Positions 36,398 through 45,256 of a stretch of DNA of 64,000 nucleotides are shown one piece after another. This DNA comes from Maridesulfovibrio sp. (GTDB lineage Bacteria > Desulfobacterota > Desulfovibrionia > Desulfovibrionales > Desulfovibrionaceae): assembly GCF_963667685.1 (NCBI RefSeq), contig NZ_OY763930.1, positions 912,501 to 976,500 on the forward strand. The letters are read 5' to 3'. Each line of letters begins with the position of its first letter. Positions within the stretch are counted from its first letter, which is position 1. A program made the translations under genes and the position numbers. Under the pieces are notes generated by a model that did not search any database, had not been told where the DNA came from, and was given only the letters and a program-made list of their open reading frames with translations.

Positions 36398-37745
36398 AGA
36401 TATTCAACTTCACATGATAAAAATTACGCCCACGCTGCACCTTAAGCAGAACTTTGTTGTTCATACGGTAGCGCAGGAATGAATCGAGAAAGTCTTTTTG
36501 CGAATTAACACGGTGGTTACCGATCTGGTGAATCTTATCACCGGGGTTAAGTCCAAGTCTTGCCGAAGCGCTGTTCGGACGCACTTTATTGACCAGCATT
36601 CCGCTTCCACGCGAATCCTTCTCCAAAGCCATCCCCCAGCTAGTCCATGCCTGAGAACGAATCTCTCGCAATTCAAGAGACTTCGGACGGACAACAACAT
36701 GTCTGACTTTACCCTCGTGCAAAACTTCAAGATCAACATCTTCACTTCTGGTCTGGACCCGCAGTAAAGCTAGATACCCATCCTTGTCCTCAACCTCGAT
36801 GCCGTTAATTTTTAGAATCACATCCCCGCGACGCAAACCGGCGTAAGCTGCCGGAGTGTCCTTATGCACATCAGTGACCAGCATGCCGTAAACACGGGAA
36901 AGACCGAAGTAACTGGCTGAGCTTTGATCCAGATCCTGACCGTTTACTCCCAGCCAGACCGGGGAAACTTTGCCGGACTCCAGCAGTTCCTTAACAACGC
37001 GCTTGGCCCGGTTAATGGGAATGGCAAAGCCTATTCCCTCCGCTCGGGCCTGAATGGCTGTGTTAATCCCGATCAGATCGCCCATTATGTTCAGCAGCGG
37101 TCCGCCGCTGTTACCGGGGTTAATAGCCGCATCCGTCTGTATGAAATCGGTATAGGCGCCCTCTTGTGACTTGACCGTGCGTTTGAGCGCGGAAACAACT
37201 CCGGTTGTCACAGTATGGGTGTACCCGAAGGGGTTACCGATGGCGATAACCGTCTCACCGATATAAATATCCGAAGAGTCACCCATCGCCACCTGTGGCA
37301 GTCTGCCTGCCCCCTTGATCTTAAGTACGGCAAGGTCGAAATCAGCATCGGAACCGACAATCTCCGCGGGAAACTCTTCACCGCTGATAGTCCTGACCTT
37401 GATGTCACTACCACCGGCAATCACATGGGCATTGGTCAGCACCAGCCCCCGGCGTCCATTGATGATCACCCCGGACCCTGTGGACTGCGAACGGTATTTA
37501 CGCTTGCGGGTCTGCAACCTGTCAAAGAGCATATCAAAAGCATCATCCCCGAACAGCTCTCCAAAAGGAGATACTCCACGCTCGACGATGCTGGTTACGC
37601 TGATATTTACGACCGCGGGCGAAGTCTTCTGCACCGCGCGCACCACGGGTGTAACCCGCAACGAATCATTCATGTCCGCAAATGCCGGCTGGGAAACTAC
37701 AATTGTCAGCAATATGAAAAGAACAAATCTAGAAATACGAAACAT
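36396..37745 (-). CDS. degQ: Periplasmic DegQ/HtrA-family serine protease
   Basis: The 449-residue protein degrades or refolds misfolded envelope proteins. A signal peptide precedes a cut near QPAFA-D. The trypsin-like domain has the triad His in LTNAHVIAGG, Asp in DADFDLAVLKIK and Ser in PGNSGGPLLN near residue 219. Two PDZ domains follow (about 265-350 and 370-445). The length agrees with DegQ/DegP type; which of these it is cannot be told. The htpX gene is 16 bases upstream on the same strand, so both form a small stress-protease pair. Confidence 0.93.
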   Translation of the reverse strand: MFRISRFVLFILLTIVVSQPAFADMNDSLRVTPVVRAVQKTSPAVVNISVTSIVERGVSPFGELFGDDAFDMLFDRLQTRKRKYRSQSTGSGVIINGRRGLVLTNAHVIAGGSDIKVRTISGEEFPAEIVGSDADFDLAVLKIKGAGRLPQVAMGDSSDIYIGETVIAIGNPFGYTHTVTTGVVSALKRTVKSQEGAYTDFIQTDAAINPGNSGGPLLNIMGDLIGINTAIQARAEGIGFAIPINRAKRVVKELLESGKVSPVWLGVNGQDLDQSSASYFGLSRVYGMLVTDVHKDTPAAYAGLRRGDVILKINGIEVEDKDGYLALLRVQTRSEDVDLEVLHEGKVRHVVVRPKSLELREIRSQAWTSWGMALEKDSRGSGMLVNKVRPNSASARLGLNPGDKIHQIGNHRVNSQKDFLDSFLRYRMNNKVLLKVQRGRNFYHVKLNI

Positions 37746-37761
37746 AAATAAACCACTAATG

Positions 37762-38601
37762 TTACATAGACATCAGTCTGTTAATACGATCTTCAGTAGA
37801 AGGATGGGTACTGAACCAGTTCGCCATGCTGCCGCCGCTGAAAGGATTGATGATAAACATATTTTCTGTTGCCGGGTTAGCATCCATGGGGATGTTTCTG
37901 GCGGTTGCATCCAGCTTATAGAGAGCTGATGCAAGTGCTTTGGGATCATTGGAAATCCGCGCCCCGGTGGAGTCGGCAAGATATTCACGTGAACGGGATA
38001 TGGCCATCTGGATCAGTGAAGCCGCGACGGGCGCAAGGATTGCAATCATGATTGCGGCAAGGGGGTTGGTTCCGCCCTCTTCATCATCTCCGCCGAAACC
38101 GAAAATTGCGGCCCACTGCATCATGTTGGCGATCATCATGATCGCCCCGGCCAAAACAGCCGCTACGGACTGGATAAGAATATCGCGGTTGGCTATATGG
38201 CCTATTTCATGTGCGATCACGCCACGCAGTTCTTCCGGGGTCAGAATACGCATAATCCCGCTTGTTACTGCGACAACGGCATTTTCCGGGTTGCGCCCGG
38301 TTGCAAAAGCATTGGGAGAATCCTGATCAACCACATAAAGACGCGGGGTGGGAATCCCGGCATTAGCGGCAAGTTCTTTGACCATGGCGTACACCTGCGG
38401 AGCATCGCTGGCAGAAAGCTGACGCGCTTTGTACATGGAAAGAACAATTTTATCAGAATACCAGTAGCTGCCGACATTCATAAACATGGCAAGACCAAAG
38501 GCAATGACAAGCCCGGTACGTCCACCCATCATCCCCCCAAGGAAAAGAATGATGCCCGTTAGTGCAGCGAGCAGGAAAAAAGTCTTTATCTGACTGGTCA
38601 T
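37762..38601 (-). CDS. htpX: HtpX-type zinc metalloprotease
   Basis: The 279-residue membrane protease handles damaged inner-membrane proteins. It has membrane helices at about residues 8-42, the zinc-binding HEIGH motif in VIAHEIGHIANRD near residue 129, two later helices, and the third ligand in SREYLADSTGA near residue 210. Domain order and length are normal. The degQ-type gene lies just downstream. A heat- or envelope-stress control is expected from the family, but I see no recognisable operator. Confidence 0.94.
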   Translation of the reverse strand: MTSQIKTFFLLAALTGIILFLGGMMGGRTGLVIAFGLAMFMNVGSYWYSDKIVLSMYKARQLSASDAPQVYAMVKELAANAGIPTPRLYVVDQDSPNAFATGRNPENAVVAVTSGIMRILTPEELRGVIAHEIGHIANRDILIQSVAAVLAGAIMMIANMMQWAAIFGFGGDDEEGGTNPLAAIMIAILAPVAASLIQMAISRSREYLADSTGARISNDPKALASALYKLDATARNIPMDANPATENMFIINPFSGGSMANWFSTHPSTEDRINRLMSM

Positions 38602-38715
38602 ATTAAAAGCTCCTGTTTGTTTTGCATGATAGAAAAATACCGCACCGGAAACGATGCGGTAAATGTAATGATAGGATTTAAAACAGCTCAGTCAAGAGGC
38701 TGTAACTCAGGAGAA

Positions 38716-41037
38716 TCAGTTCTCCACAATGATATCCTTGGGTAATGAAATAGTAAAGGCGGTTCCCTGCCCTTCCACGCTGGAGCAATTGATCGTGCCG
38801 CCCAGACGGGTTTGAACAAGATTATAGACAATACTCATTCCCAGACCGGTGCCGCCATCGCCGCGCTTTGTGGTGAAGAAAGGTTCAAAAATACGGTTAA
38901 CATTGTCTCTGCTTATTCCCTTGCCGTCATCGGTATAGCGGATAAGGATCTCATCTTCATCCACCTCGACCCCGATATCTATATTACCGGCTTCAACCCC
39001 CTCAAATCCGTGAATCAAGGTATTAATGATGAGATTTGAAAAAATCTGCATGAACGCGCCGGGATAGGTATTCAGCATCAAATCATCGTCGCAGCTGATA
39101 TTGATCTTATGCTTTGTCCTCTTATACTTGGAACGCAGGCTGAGCAGAATCTCATCCAGATAGTCACGCAGATTTATAACCCTCTTCTGACCTGAAGCCT
39201 GATCAGCGGCCACCTGCTTAAAATTGCCGATAAGTTCCGCTGCACGATGCAGGTTGAGCATACTGGACTTGGTTGCCTCATGCGCAATAGTCATAAATTT
39301 TTCAAGATCCGATTTGCGCAGTTGCCCCGCTTCTATTTTTGAAGAAAGCTCAGCCAATTTCTCTTCCATAAAGCTGATACTGGTCACACTGATTCCCACC
39401 GGTGTATTAATCTCATGGGCGACACCGGCGACAAGATCACCGAGCGCTGCCATTTTTTCAGACTGGATGAGCTGATTCTGGGCATTTTCCAAACTTTCAA
39501 CAGAACGGCGAAGTTCAGCGGTACGTTCCTCCACCTTACGCTCAAGGTCCCGGTTTAGTTCACTGAGTTGGTCTTGGACAGAATGAAGCTCTGAAACATC
39601 CCGCCCTTCAGCAAGCAGAAAAACAATCCTACCATCCGCTCCGAAGGTCGGCTTAAGAGAAAAATCAACATATCTCGTTCCCTCGCCGGGAGCTTCGCTT
39701 ATGATCTCCCTGCGAACAACATTACCATTTACCGCCCGCTCTATATCCTGCTTCAAAGTAACAGCAAGCGATGGCGGGAACTTCCACCACGGTCCTTCCC
39801 AAAACGGTTTCCCCAAAACGTCTTCAGCTGCAATATTTCGAACATCCAAAGCGGCCTTGTTGACTTCGCGCAAAGTTCCATCCAGATCAAGAACCCCCAT
39901 AAACTGCATCGACTGACTGAAAATACCCCGGAACAAATCTTCACTCCGGGCTATCTGCTCCTGTGCATCCTTCAATTCTGTTATATTGTGTCCCTCGGCA
40001 ACCAGAAAGAGGACCTCTCCTTTTTCATCCATGACCGGCTTAGCTGAAAAATCCATATAAATTCTTTCGCCCTTGTCATTGCTATGCTCAAAAATAGCTT
40101 TACCGACCCCACCGGAAGAAGCAATATGGATAACCTCTTTCAGTTTCCGCTGGACATCAAGGGAATTGTCCCACCAGGGAGTTTCCCACAGATAGCAGCC
40201 AATCAGGTCAGCTTCTTGGGCAGAGATATAATGCAGAGCCTCCCGGTTGGCGAGGCGCAGCACCCCTTCCGGGCTTAGAACACCGATAAACTGCTGGCTA
40301 TGGTCAAAGATTCCTTTGAAAAGCGCTTCACTTTCCTTCATCAGCTGCCCGTTCTTTCTGCTCTGGACTATAGTGTAAAAAGACAGCAGTGAAATCACAC
40401 CCAGAATAAACACGGTCATCATAATCATATCGCGGTTTCGAGCCGCGGCTTCGGACTCAAGGTCATCTGCATAAATACCCGTACCGATAACCCATTTCCA
40501 AGGATAAAACCTTTGCACATATGAAATTTTGGGCACAACCGTGCCCGGCTTGTCCTGCCACTGCCAGTGATAATCCACAAAACCGGCACCGTCTTTCTCT
40601 GTTGCGTTCAGCATTTCCATAAAAAGAAGCTTGCCCTTAAAATCAGAAAATTTGGTCAGATCACTTCCATCAAGCTCAGGCATATATGGATGCATAACCA
40701 TTTTAGGCCCAAAATCATTAATCCAGAAATAATCTTTGTTTTCCGGTCCGAACCGCATCATCCCGATAATATTCGCCCCTCTGCGGCGAGCTTCTTCCGA
40801 AGATATTTCTCCCTTGACCTCCTGATAATGCAGATACTCCAGAACTCCAATGGCAACCTGTGTCATATGCTTTAATGAGTCCTTGCGCTGGGCAAGCAGG
40901 GCATCACGCACCGCAGGCATGTGAACGGCAAAAATAACTATAATGAAAAGTACCAAGGAAGCCACCGTCGGTACGGCAACCCTTAACCAGACAAACCGCA
41001 TATGCCCTGCCTTTGTACTTTTTTCAAAAATACCCAT
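38716..41037 (-). CDS. Histidine kinase with Cache and two PAS domains
   Basis: The 773-residue protein has a membrane helix near residue 18-40, a periplasmic sCache_2 domain (about 45-200; FGPENKDYFWINDFGPKMVMHP is diagnostic of such methyl-accepting and kinase sensors, cited by position), a second helix near 205-225, two PAS domains (about 235-345 and 360-475), a coiled coil, a HisKA-like region with GVAHEINTPVG near residue 540, and a HATPase domain with FFTTKRGDGGTGLGMSIVY near residue 715. It probably senses a small organic acid. No response regulator is adjacent. It diverges from the RTX gene. Confidence 0.92.
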   Translation of the reverse strand: MGIFEKSTKAGHMRFVWLRVAVPTVASLVLFIIVIFAVHMPAVRDALLAQRKDSLKHMTQVAIGVLEYLHYQEVKGEISSEEARRRGANIIGMMRFGPENKDYFWINDFGPKMVMHPYMPELDGSDLTKFSDFKGKLLFMEMLNATEKDGAGFVDYHWQWQDKPGTVVPKISYVQRFYPWKWVIGTGIYADDLESEAAARNRDMIMMTVFILGVISLLSFYTIVQSRKNGQLMKESEALFKGIFDHSQQFIGVLSPEGVLRLANREALHYISAQEADLIGCYLWETPWWDNSLDVQRKLKEVIHIASSGGVGKAIFEHSNDKGERIYMDFSAKPVMDEKGEVLFLVAEGHNITELKDAQEQIARSEDLFRGIFSQSMQFMGVLDLDGTLREVNKAALDVRNIAAEDVLGKPFWEGPWWKFPPSLAVTLKQDIERAVNGNVVRREIISEAPGEGTRYVDFSLKPTFGADGRIVFLLAEGRDVSELHSVQDQLSELNRDLERKVEERTAELRRSVESLENAQNQLIQSEKMAALGDLVAGVAHEINTPVGISVTSISFMEEKLAELSSKIEAGQLRKSDLEKFMTIAHEATKSSMLNLHRAAELIGNFKQVAADQASGQKRVINLRDYLDEILLSLRSKYKRTKHKINISCDDDLMLNTYPGAFMQIFSNLIINTLIHGFEGVEAGNIDIGVEVDEDEILIRYTDDGKGISRDNVNRIFEPFFTTKRGDGGTGLGMSIVYNLVQTRLGGTINCSSVEGQGTAFTISLPKDIIVEN

Positions 41038-41381
41038 GCACGCTCCGAGGCTACAGGAAATTGATATTGGTTATGCAGAGTTAAGCATACACCATATTAA
41101 GGACATAATACAAGCTTCAAAACTCGATTAGTATTGCAGAAAAAGACGCTCACTATAGTCTGCCTCTCTTTAGCCCTTGAAACATTAAATAAACTGCATG
41201 CACCATATTATGCGACAGAGTCTTTGCAGCACATAACCAGCCGTCAAAAATCTCAGCCCATACATTTTTCTTGATATCGCTTGTGAAGTCTATACAGTTA
41301 TCTTATTAATTTTATATAACACTATCGCCCATAAACGCACCGATATAATCATACATTAAGTCGTAGTTGCCTGGAGGCAAA
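41038..41381. other. Divergent spacer between kinase and RTX gene
   Basis: No gene is seen. A plus-strand TTGTGA at 41280 followed after 17 bases by TATTAA at 41303 could be a promoter for the RTX gene, with about 75 bases of leader. It is AT-rich and has no obvious repeats. Confidence 0.35.
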
Positions 41382-44300
41382 ATGCCTATCGAACAAAATA
41401 GTATTCAGGGAATAGGGGTCGTTACCGGGATCTCCGGTGATGCTTATGCTGAATCAGCAGCTGGAATACGTCCCCTTGAACCTGGCAGCCCTATCTATCA
41501 GGGCGAAAATCTGGTTACCGGAGATGGCAGCAACATTGAGGTGCGCTTTGCTGATGACACTCTCATTTCCCAAGGTGCTAATTCCCGCATTGCTATTGAT
41601 GAATATGTGTATGACCCTGACAGCTCCACTTCCAGCTTTTTGGGCGAAATAGCGCAGGGAACTTTTCGTACGGTCACAGGTAAAATCGCATCAGAAAACC
41701 CGGACCGCTTCAAGCTCGGCTCACCGCTGGCAACCATAGGTATCCGCGGCACAATTATCCTCAGTGAAGTAGGTCCCGACGGGGAAAAGCACGGAGTTGA
41801 AGAGATTCACGCAGGTAGGGCCATGCTTCTGCAAAGTAAAGCAACCGGCCAGATCCTACAGCTTTTTTCCGGGCAGATGTCCGATATCAGCGGATCAGGC
41901 ATACTCAGCCCCGTACGCCCCCTTTCCACTCAGGAATTAAATTCATTTCGCGAAATTGCGCCGGCAAACATCAGACAGGAACAGGACATCCAAGACCAGC
42001 AGGAAGAAGATCAGCAAGACGATAATCAAAGTGACGAGCAGTCCAATGATGATCAGGGGAATCCCGGTGATCAAAATGCTCATGATACATCTCCGGAAGA
42101 AGGTCTAGGCAATGACGTTACCCCCGGAGGCGGTGACCCAGACGAGACTCCCGGTTCTCATGATGGAATTCTCCATCCGGGAACAGGCGCTCTTGACCCC
42201 GGTGATGATGCGCTGGTCGGACAGGAAAGATTTATACCTGAAAGAATTAACGACCTTCCTAAACTCGATACAAAGCATGAAATTGAAGAAAAATCACTCC
42301 AGCAGAAGCAGGACGAAGGACAGAAGGAGTTCTCCAGCGACCTTGAAGATGATCAAACAGGACAGCAGAACGACGAAACAGATTCTGATCAGGATGAGCA
42401 AACAGATAAGGGTACGGGCGACGGAAACGGAAAAGACGATGCCCCTGAAGAAACAAGTTCAAGCACACCAAAACCGGATGACGACACTGACAGCTCAGGA
42501 GATGAAGACTCAAGCGGGGAAGATGACCACACCAGTGGGCAAGGTGATGACACGAGCACTGGGGATGTAGAATATAATAATACTATTACGGGAACAGAAG
42601 GGCAGACCAACACACTGACAGGCACCCCTGATGCCGATCAGATTATCGGCAGGGAAATGGCTGATGATATCAGCGGCATGAGTGGAAATGACTTTCTATT
42701 AGGATACGGTGGTAATGATAAGATTTCCGGAGACGATGGTAATGATTCCATCCTTGGCGGGGCCGGAAACGATACTCTTTTCGGGAATGATGGAAATGAC
42801 AACATCGACGGTGGCACTGGAGCTGATACCATTTCTGGCGGTCCTGGAAATGACCACATTGACGGCGGCACTTCTGCCGGAGACGTTGACTATGTATCCT
42901 ATGCTGAAGCCGAAACAGGGGTTACGGTAAACCTTGCAGCCGAAACAGCAACAAGTGATAGCGGCCATGACACCATTAAAAATATAGAAGGAATAATCGG
43001 TTCAGATCATTTGGACAAACTCACCGGAGACAGCGGAGACAATGTTTTCAGGCCCGGCTTGAATGGTGACTTTGTAGATGGGAATGACACAACACGGGAG
43101 ATTGTTGACGGCGGCAGCGAACAAACAGGAGATACGCTCGATTTCAGCAACATCACCAAATCAGTATATATTGATTTGAATGGTAATGGTGATACCCAGA
43201 TAGAAGCAGATGAAGCAATTATCTATCAAGGCACAATCCTGGACTCAGCAACAATCAATGTTGTTAAATTCAGCAGCATCGAAAAATTTATCGGATCTCA
43301 AGGCGACGATTTGATGATTGCCGGGGGAGGTTCTGCAACTTTTGATGGAAGTGGCGGCAATGACGATATTCAAGGTGGCTCCAGTGTTGACTTTCTTGCT
43401 GGCGGAGCAGGAAATGATTCCATATCAGGCGGCGCAGGAGCTGACTTCATAGATGGCGGTGCAGACAGTGACTGGGTTGATTTTTCAGATTCAGGACTAG
43501 CCAGTACAGGTGTTTATATTAGTTCAGCATTCACGCAAACTATTGACGGAGTCGAATATACACTGGTTAAGGAAGCTGACACAAATCTGGATCACACCAA
43601 TACCATAGTCGACTACATCGCCAATATTGAAAATATATCCGGAACAGAGAGTGGTGACTACATAGAAGGAACTGCTGCTGACAACTATATTAAAGGTGAG
43701 GGCGGCGCAGACAGTCTCATGGGCGGGGACGGCAGCGACACCCTGTCCGGCGGGGACGGACTCGATACACTGGACGGTGGTGCAGGCAATGACGACTGGG
43801 TTGATTATTCATATGTAACCGGATCAGAAGAGTTAGTACTGCATCTCGATTCATTGTCAGCTGGATTCGCTGAGAGCAGGCTTAATGATTTTGCTGAAGA
43901 TAAAATCAAAAACATCGAGCACGTTATCGGCACTAAGAATGCAGACGACATTACCGGAGACAGCAACAATAACAATCTCATGGGCGGAGACGGAGACGAT
44001 ATACTAAAAGGCGGTTCAGGGGACGACACTCTTCATGGCGGCGCAGGTACTGACGCACTAGATGGGGGGGACGGAAACGACCTGATTTCATACAAAGGTT
44101 CATCGGCAGCCATTAACATAGACCTTGGAAATGGATGCAATGACATCATGGATGGGGGAACCGGAAATTTATCCCATAGCGAAGGAGCTGATATATTCAT
44201 ACGTATAGAGGGTGTCATAGGTTCTGACGTAGCTGATACCATCAAAGCCTCAGCCCTCTCCGCCGATACCATTCAAGGCGGCAAGGGAGCGGATACTATA

Positions 44301-44636
44301 ACACTGACAAGCTCGACGACCACCCTTGTCTATACCGACTTGGATGAAGGCGGAGATACCGTTAATAATTTCAGCCACTGCTGCGACAAATTCTTATTTC
44401 AAGGCTCAGATTTTGAATCCTCAGCCTCATCCAAGCTTGAAACAATAACAAGCGGCAATATATATGACGGCTCTACAGACGTATCATACAATGACGCTTG
44501 CTTTGTCTTCGACACAAGCACCAACAGCCTATATTACGATGCCAACGGTTCCGGTGAAGGAGAATCTACCCTTATTGCTAATTTTGACTCCAACCCGAAT
44601 CTGGACGCCGTCGATATTAACGTGACCGATCATTAA
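41382..44636 (+). CDS. Secreted FecR-domain RTX protein
   Basis: The 1084-residue acidic protein has three parts. A FecR domain spans about residues 30-150 (ADDTLISQGANSRIAIDEY; GTFRTVTGKIA). A low-complexity Asp/Glu/Gln/Ser linker fills about 195-400. From about 403 on come clusters of calcium-binding nonapeptides (GGxGxDxxx, for example GGAGNDTLFGNDGNDNIDGG), separated by longer strand-rich modules. No N-terminal signal peptide is present, so type I secretion is expected; the exporter genes are not here. ATG at 41382 has GGAGG six bases before it, so I prefer it over the TTG at 41367. It may be an adhesin or surface-layer-like protein. Confidence 0.85.
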   Translation: MPIEQNSIQGIGVVTGISGDAYAESAAGIRPLEPGSPIYQGENLVTGDGSNIEVRFADDTLISQGANSRIAIDEYVYDPDSSTSSFLGEIAQGTFRTVTGKIASENPDRFKLGSPLATIGIRGTIILSEVGPDGEKHGVEEIHAGRAMLLQSKATGQILQLFSGQMSDISGSGILSPVRPLSTQELNSFREIAPANIRQEQDIQDQQEEDQQDDNQSDEQSNDDQGNPGDQNAHDTSPEEGLGNDVTPGGGDPDETPGSHDGILHPGTGALDPGDDALVGQERFIPERINDLPKLDTKHEIEEKSLQQKQDEGQKEFSSDLEDDQTGQQNDETDSDQDEQTDKGTGDGNGKDDAPEETSSSTPKPDDDTDSSGDEDSSGEDDHTSGQGDDTSTGDVEYNNTITGTEGQTNTLTGTPDADQIIGREMADDISGMSGNDFLLGYGGNDKISGDDGNDSILGGAGNDTLFGNDGNDNIDGGTGADTISGGPGNDHIDGGTSAGDVDYVSYAEAETGVTVNLAAETATSDSGHDTIKNIEGIIGSDHLDKLTGDSGDNVFRPGLNGDFVDGNDTTREIVDGGSEQTGDTLDFSNITKSVYIDLNGNGDTQIEADEAIIYQGTILDSATINVVKFSSIEKFIGSQGDDLMIAGGGSATFDGSGGNDDIQGGSSVDFLAGGAGNDSISGGAGADFIDGGADSDWVDFSDSGLASTGVYISSAFTQTIDGVEYTLVKEADTNLDHTNTIVDYIANIENISGTESGDYIEGTAADNYIKGEGGADSLMGGDGSDTLSGGDGLDTLDGGAGNDDWVDYSYVTGSEELVLHLDSLSAGFAESRLNDFAEDKIKNIEHVIGTKNADDITGDSNNNNLMGGDGDDILKGGSGDDTLHGGAGTDALDGGDGNDLISYKGSSAAINIDLGNGCNDIMDGGTGNLSHSEGADIFIRIEGVIGSDVADTIKASALSADTIQGGKGADTITLTSSTTTLVYTDLDEGGDTVNNFSHCCDKFLFQGSDFESSASSKLETITSGNIYDGSTDVSYNDACFVFDTSTNSLYYDANGSGEGESTLIANFDSNPNLDAVDINVTDH

Positions 44637-44639
44637 TAA

Positions 44640-44682
44640 AAAAATCCCGTACGTTAAATCCTTAACATGCGGGATTTATCTT
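44640..44682. terminator. Terminator after the RTX gene
   Basis: The stem aaatcccg-ta-cgttaa with ttaac-atg-cgggattt is followed by atctttt on the plus strand; A-rich sequence on the other side makes it usable by the convergent small gene. Confidence 0.75.
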
Positions 44683-44709
44683 TTAACGCCGACTACCATG
44701 CTGAAAAAT

Positions 44710-44991
44710 TTAATATTTAATCTTAACCGGATCTTCAGCTGCAACCTGTCTGTTATCAGGTAGATGCGCATCCTCAACCATCTGCTCGTAAGTCTTGATC
44801 CTGTTCCTTAGGCGGTGCAATTTCGCAACAGCCTTTTTCTGGTCACGCACCGCCCGTTCGTGGCGGTTACGTAAGGCAGCTTCTTCCTGCTTGAAAGCTT
44901 TCATGGCACCCTTGTGCCAATTTGTAATCATCTTATTAATAATCAATGCACAGAGCATGACTACGGCACAAAACCCAAGCAAGAAAATCAT
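44710..44991 (-). CDS. Small membrane coiled-coil protein, 93 residues
   Basis: No family is recognised. One N-terminal helix (MIFLLGFCAVVMLCALIIN) is followed by a basic, heptad-patterned coiled coil (about residues 28-75) and an acidic tail. The topology resembles PspB, where a single membrane helix is followed by a charged coil ending near a Pro, but sequence similarity is weak. It overlaps the 3' end of the next small gene by four bases, so the two are translated together. Confidence 0.8.
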   Translation of the reverse strand: MIFLLGFCAVVMLCALIINKMITNWHKGAMKAFKQEEAALRNRHERAVRDQKKAVAKLHRLRNRIKTYEQMVEDAHLPDNRQVAAEDPVKIKY

Positions 44992-45233
44992 TCGGAACTC
45001 CCTGTTTCATAAAGGGCCTGTTTCAAACTCTCAAGATGGCTTTCGGCTTCAGCGATTTCACGTCTGATCTGGGCAGTTCCTTTTCTGAGTCTGCCAACTT
45101 TGAAATCAACATCATCTCGCAGATTATCCAACTGCATACTCCGCTGTTTTATACTTCCGTTAACATTCATATAGCGACCGTAAAGAATCATAAAAAAAAT
45201 AAAACATAAAACAACCGCGATAAAAAAGTACAT
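44988..45233 (-). CDS. Small membrane coiled-coil protein, 81 residues
   Basis: No family is recognised. It has an N-terminal membrane helix (YFFIAVVLCFIFFMILYG) and then a charged coiled coil (about residues 28-75, with QLDNLRDDVDFKVGRLRKG). It looks like a distant sister of the 93-residue protein that overlaps it by four bases. Both follow the pseudo-receiver/TPR gene after 23 bases, which suggests the three form one membrane-linked module. Confidence 0.8.
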   Translation of the reverse strand: MYFFIAVVLCFIFFMILYGRYMNVNGSIKQRSMQLDNLRDDVDFKVGRLRKGTAQIRREIAEAESHLESLKQALYETGSSE

Positions 45234-45256
45234 GGCAATAACAGTATTATTAAAAG

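Noticed and set aside
42600..44300. Regularly repeated DNA that could be mistaken for a CRISPR array or tandem repeat
   Set aside because: The repetition comes from GGxGxD calcium-binding nonapeptides in one open frame; units vary and there are no constant spacers.
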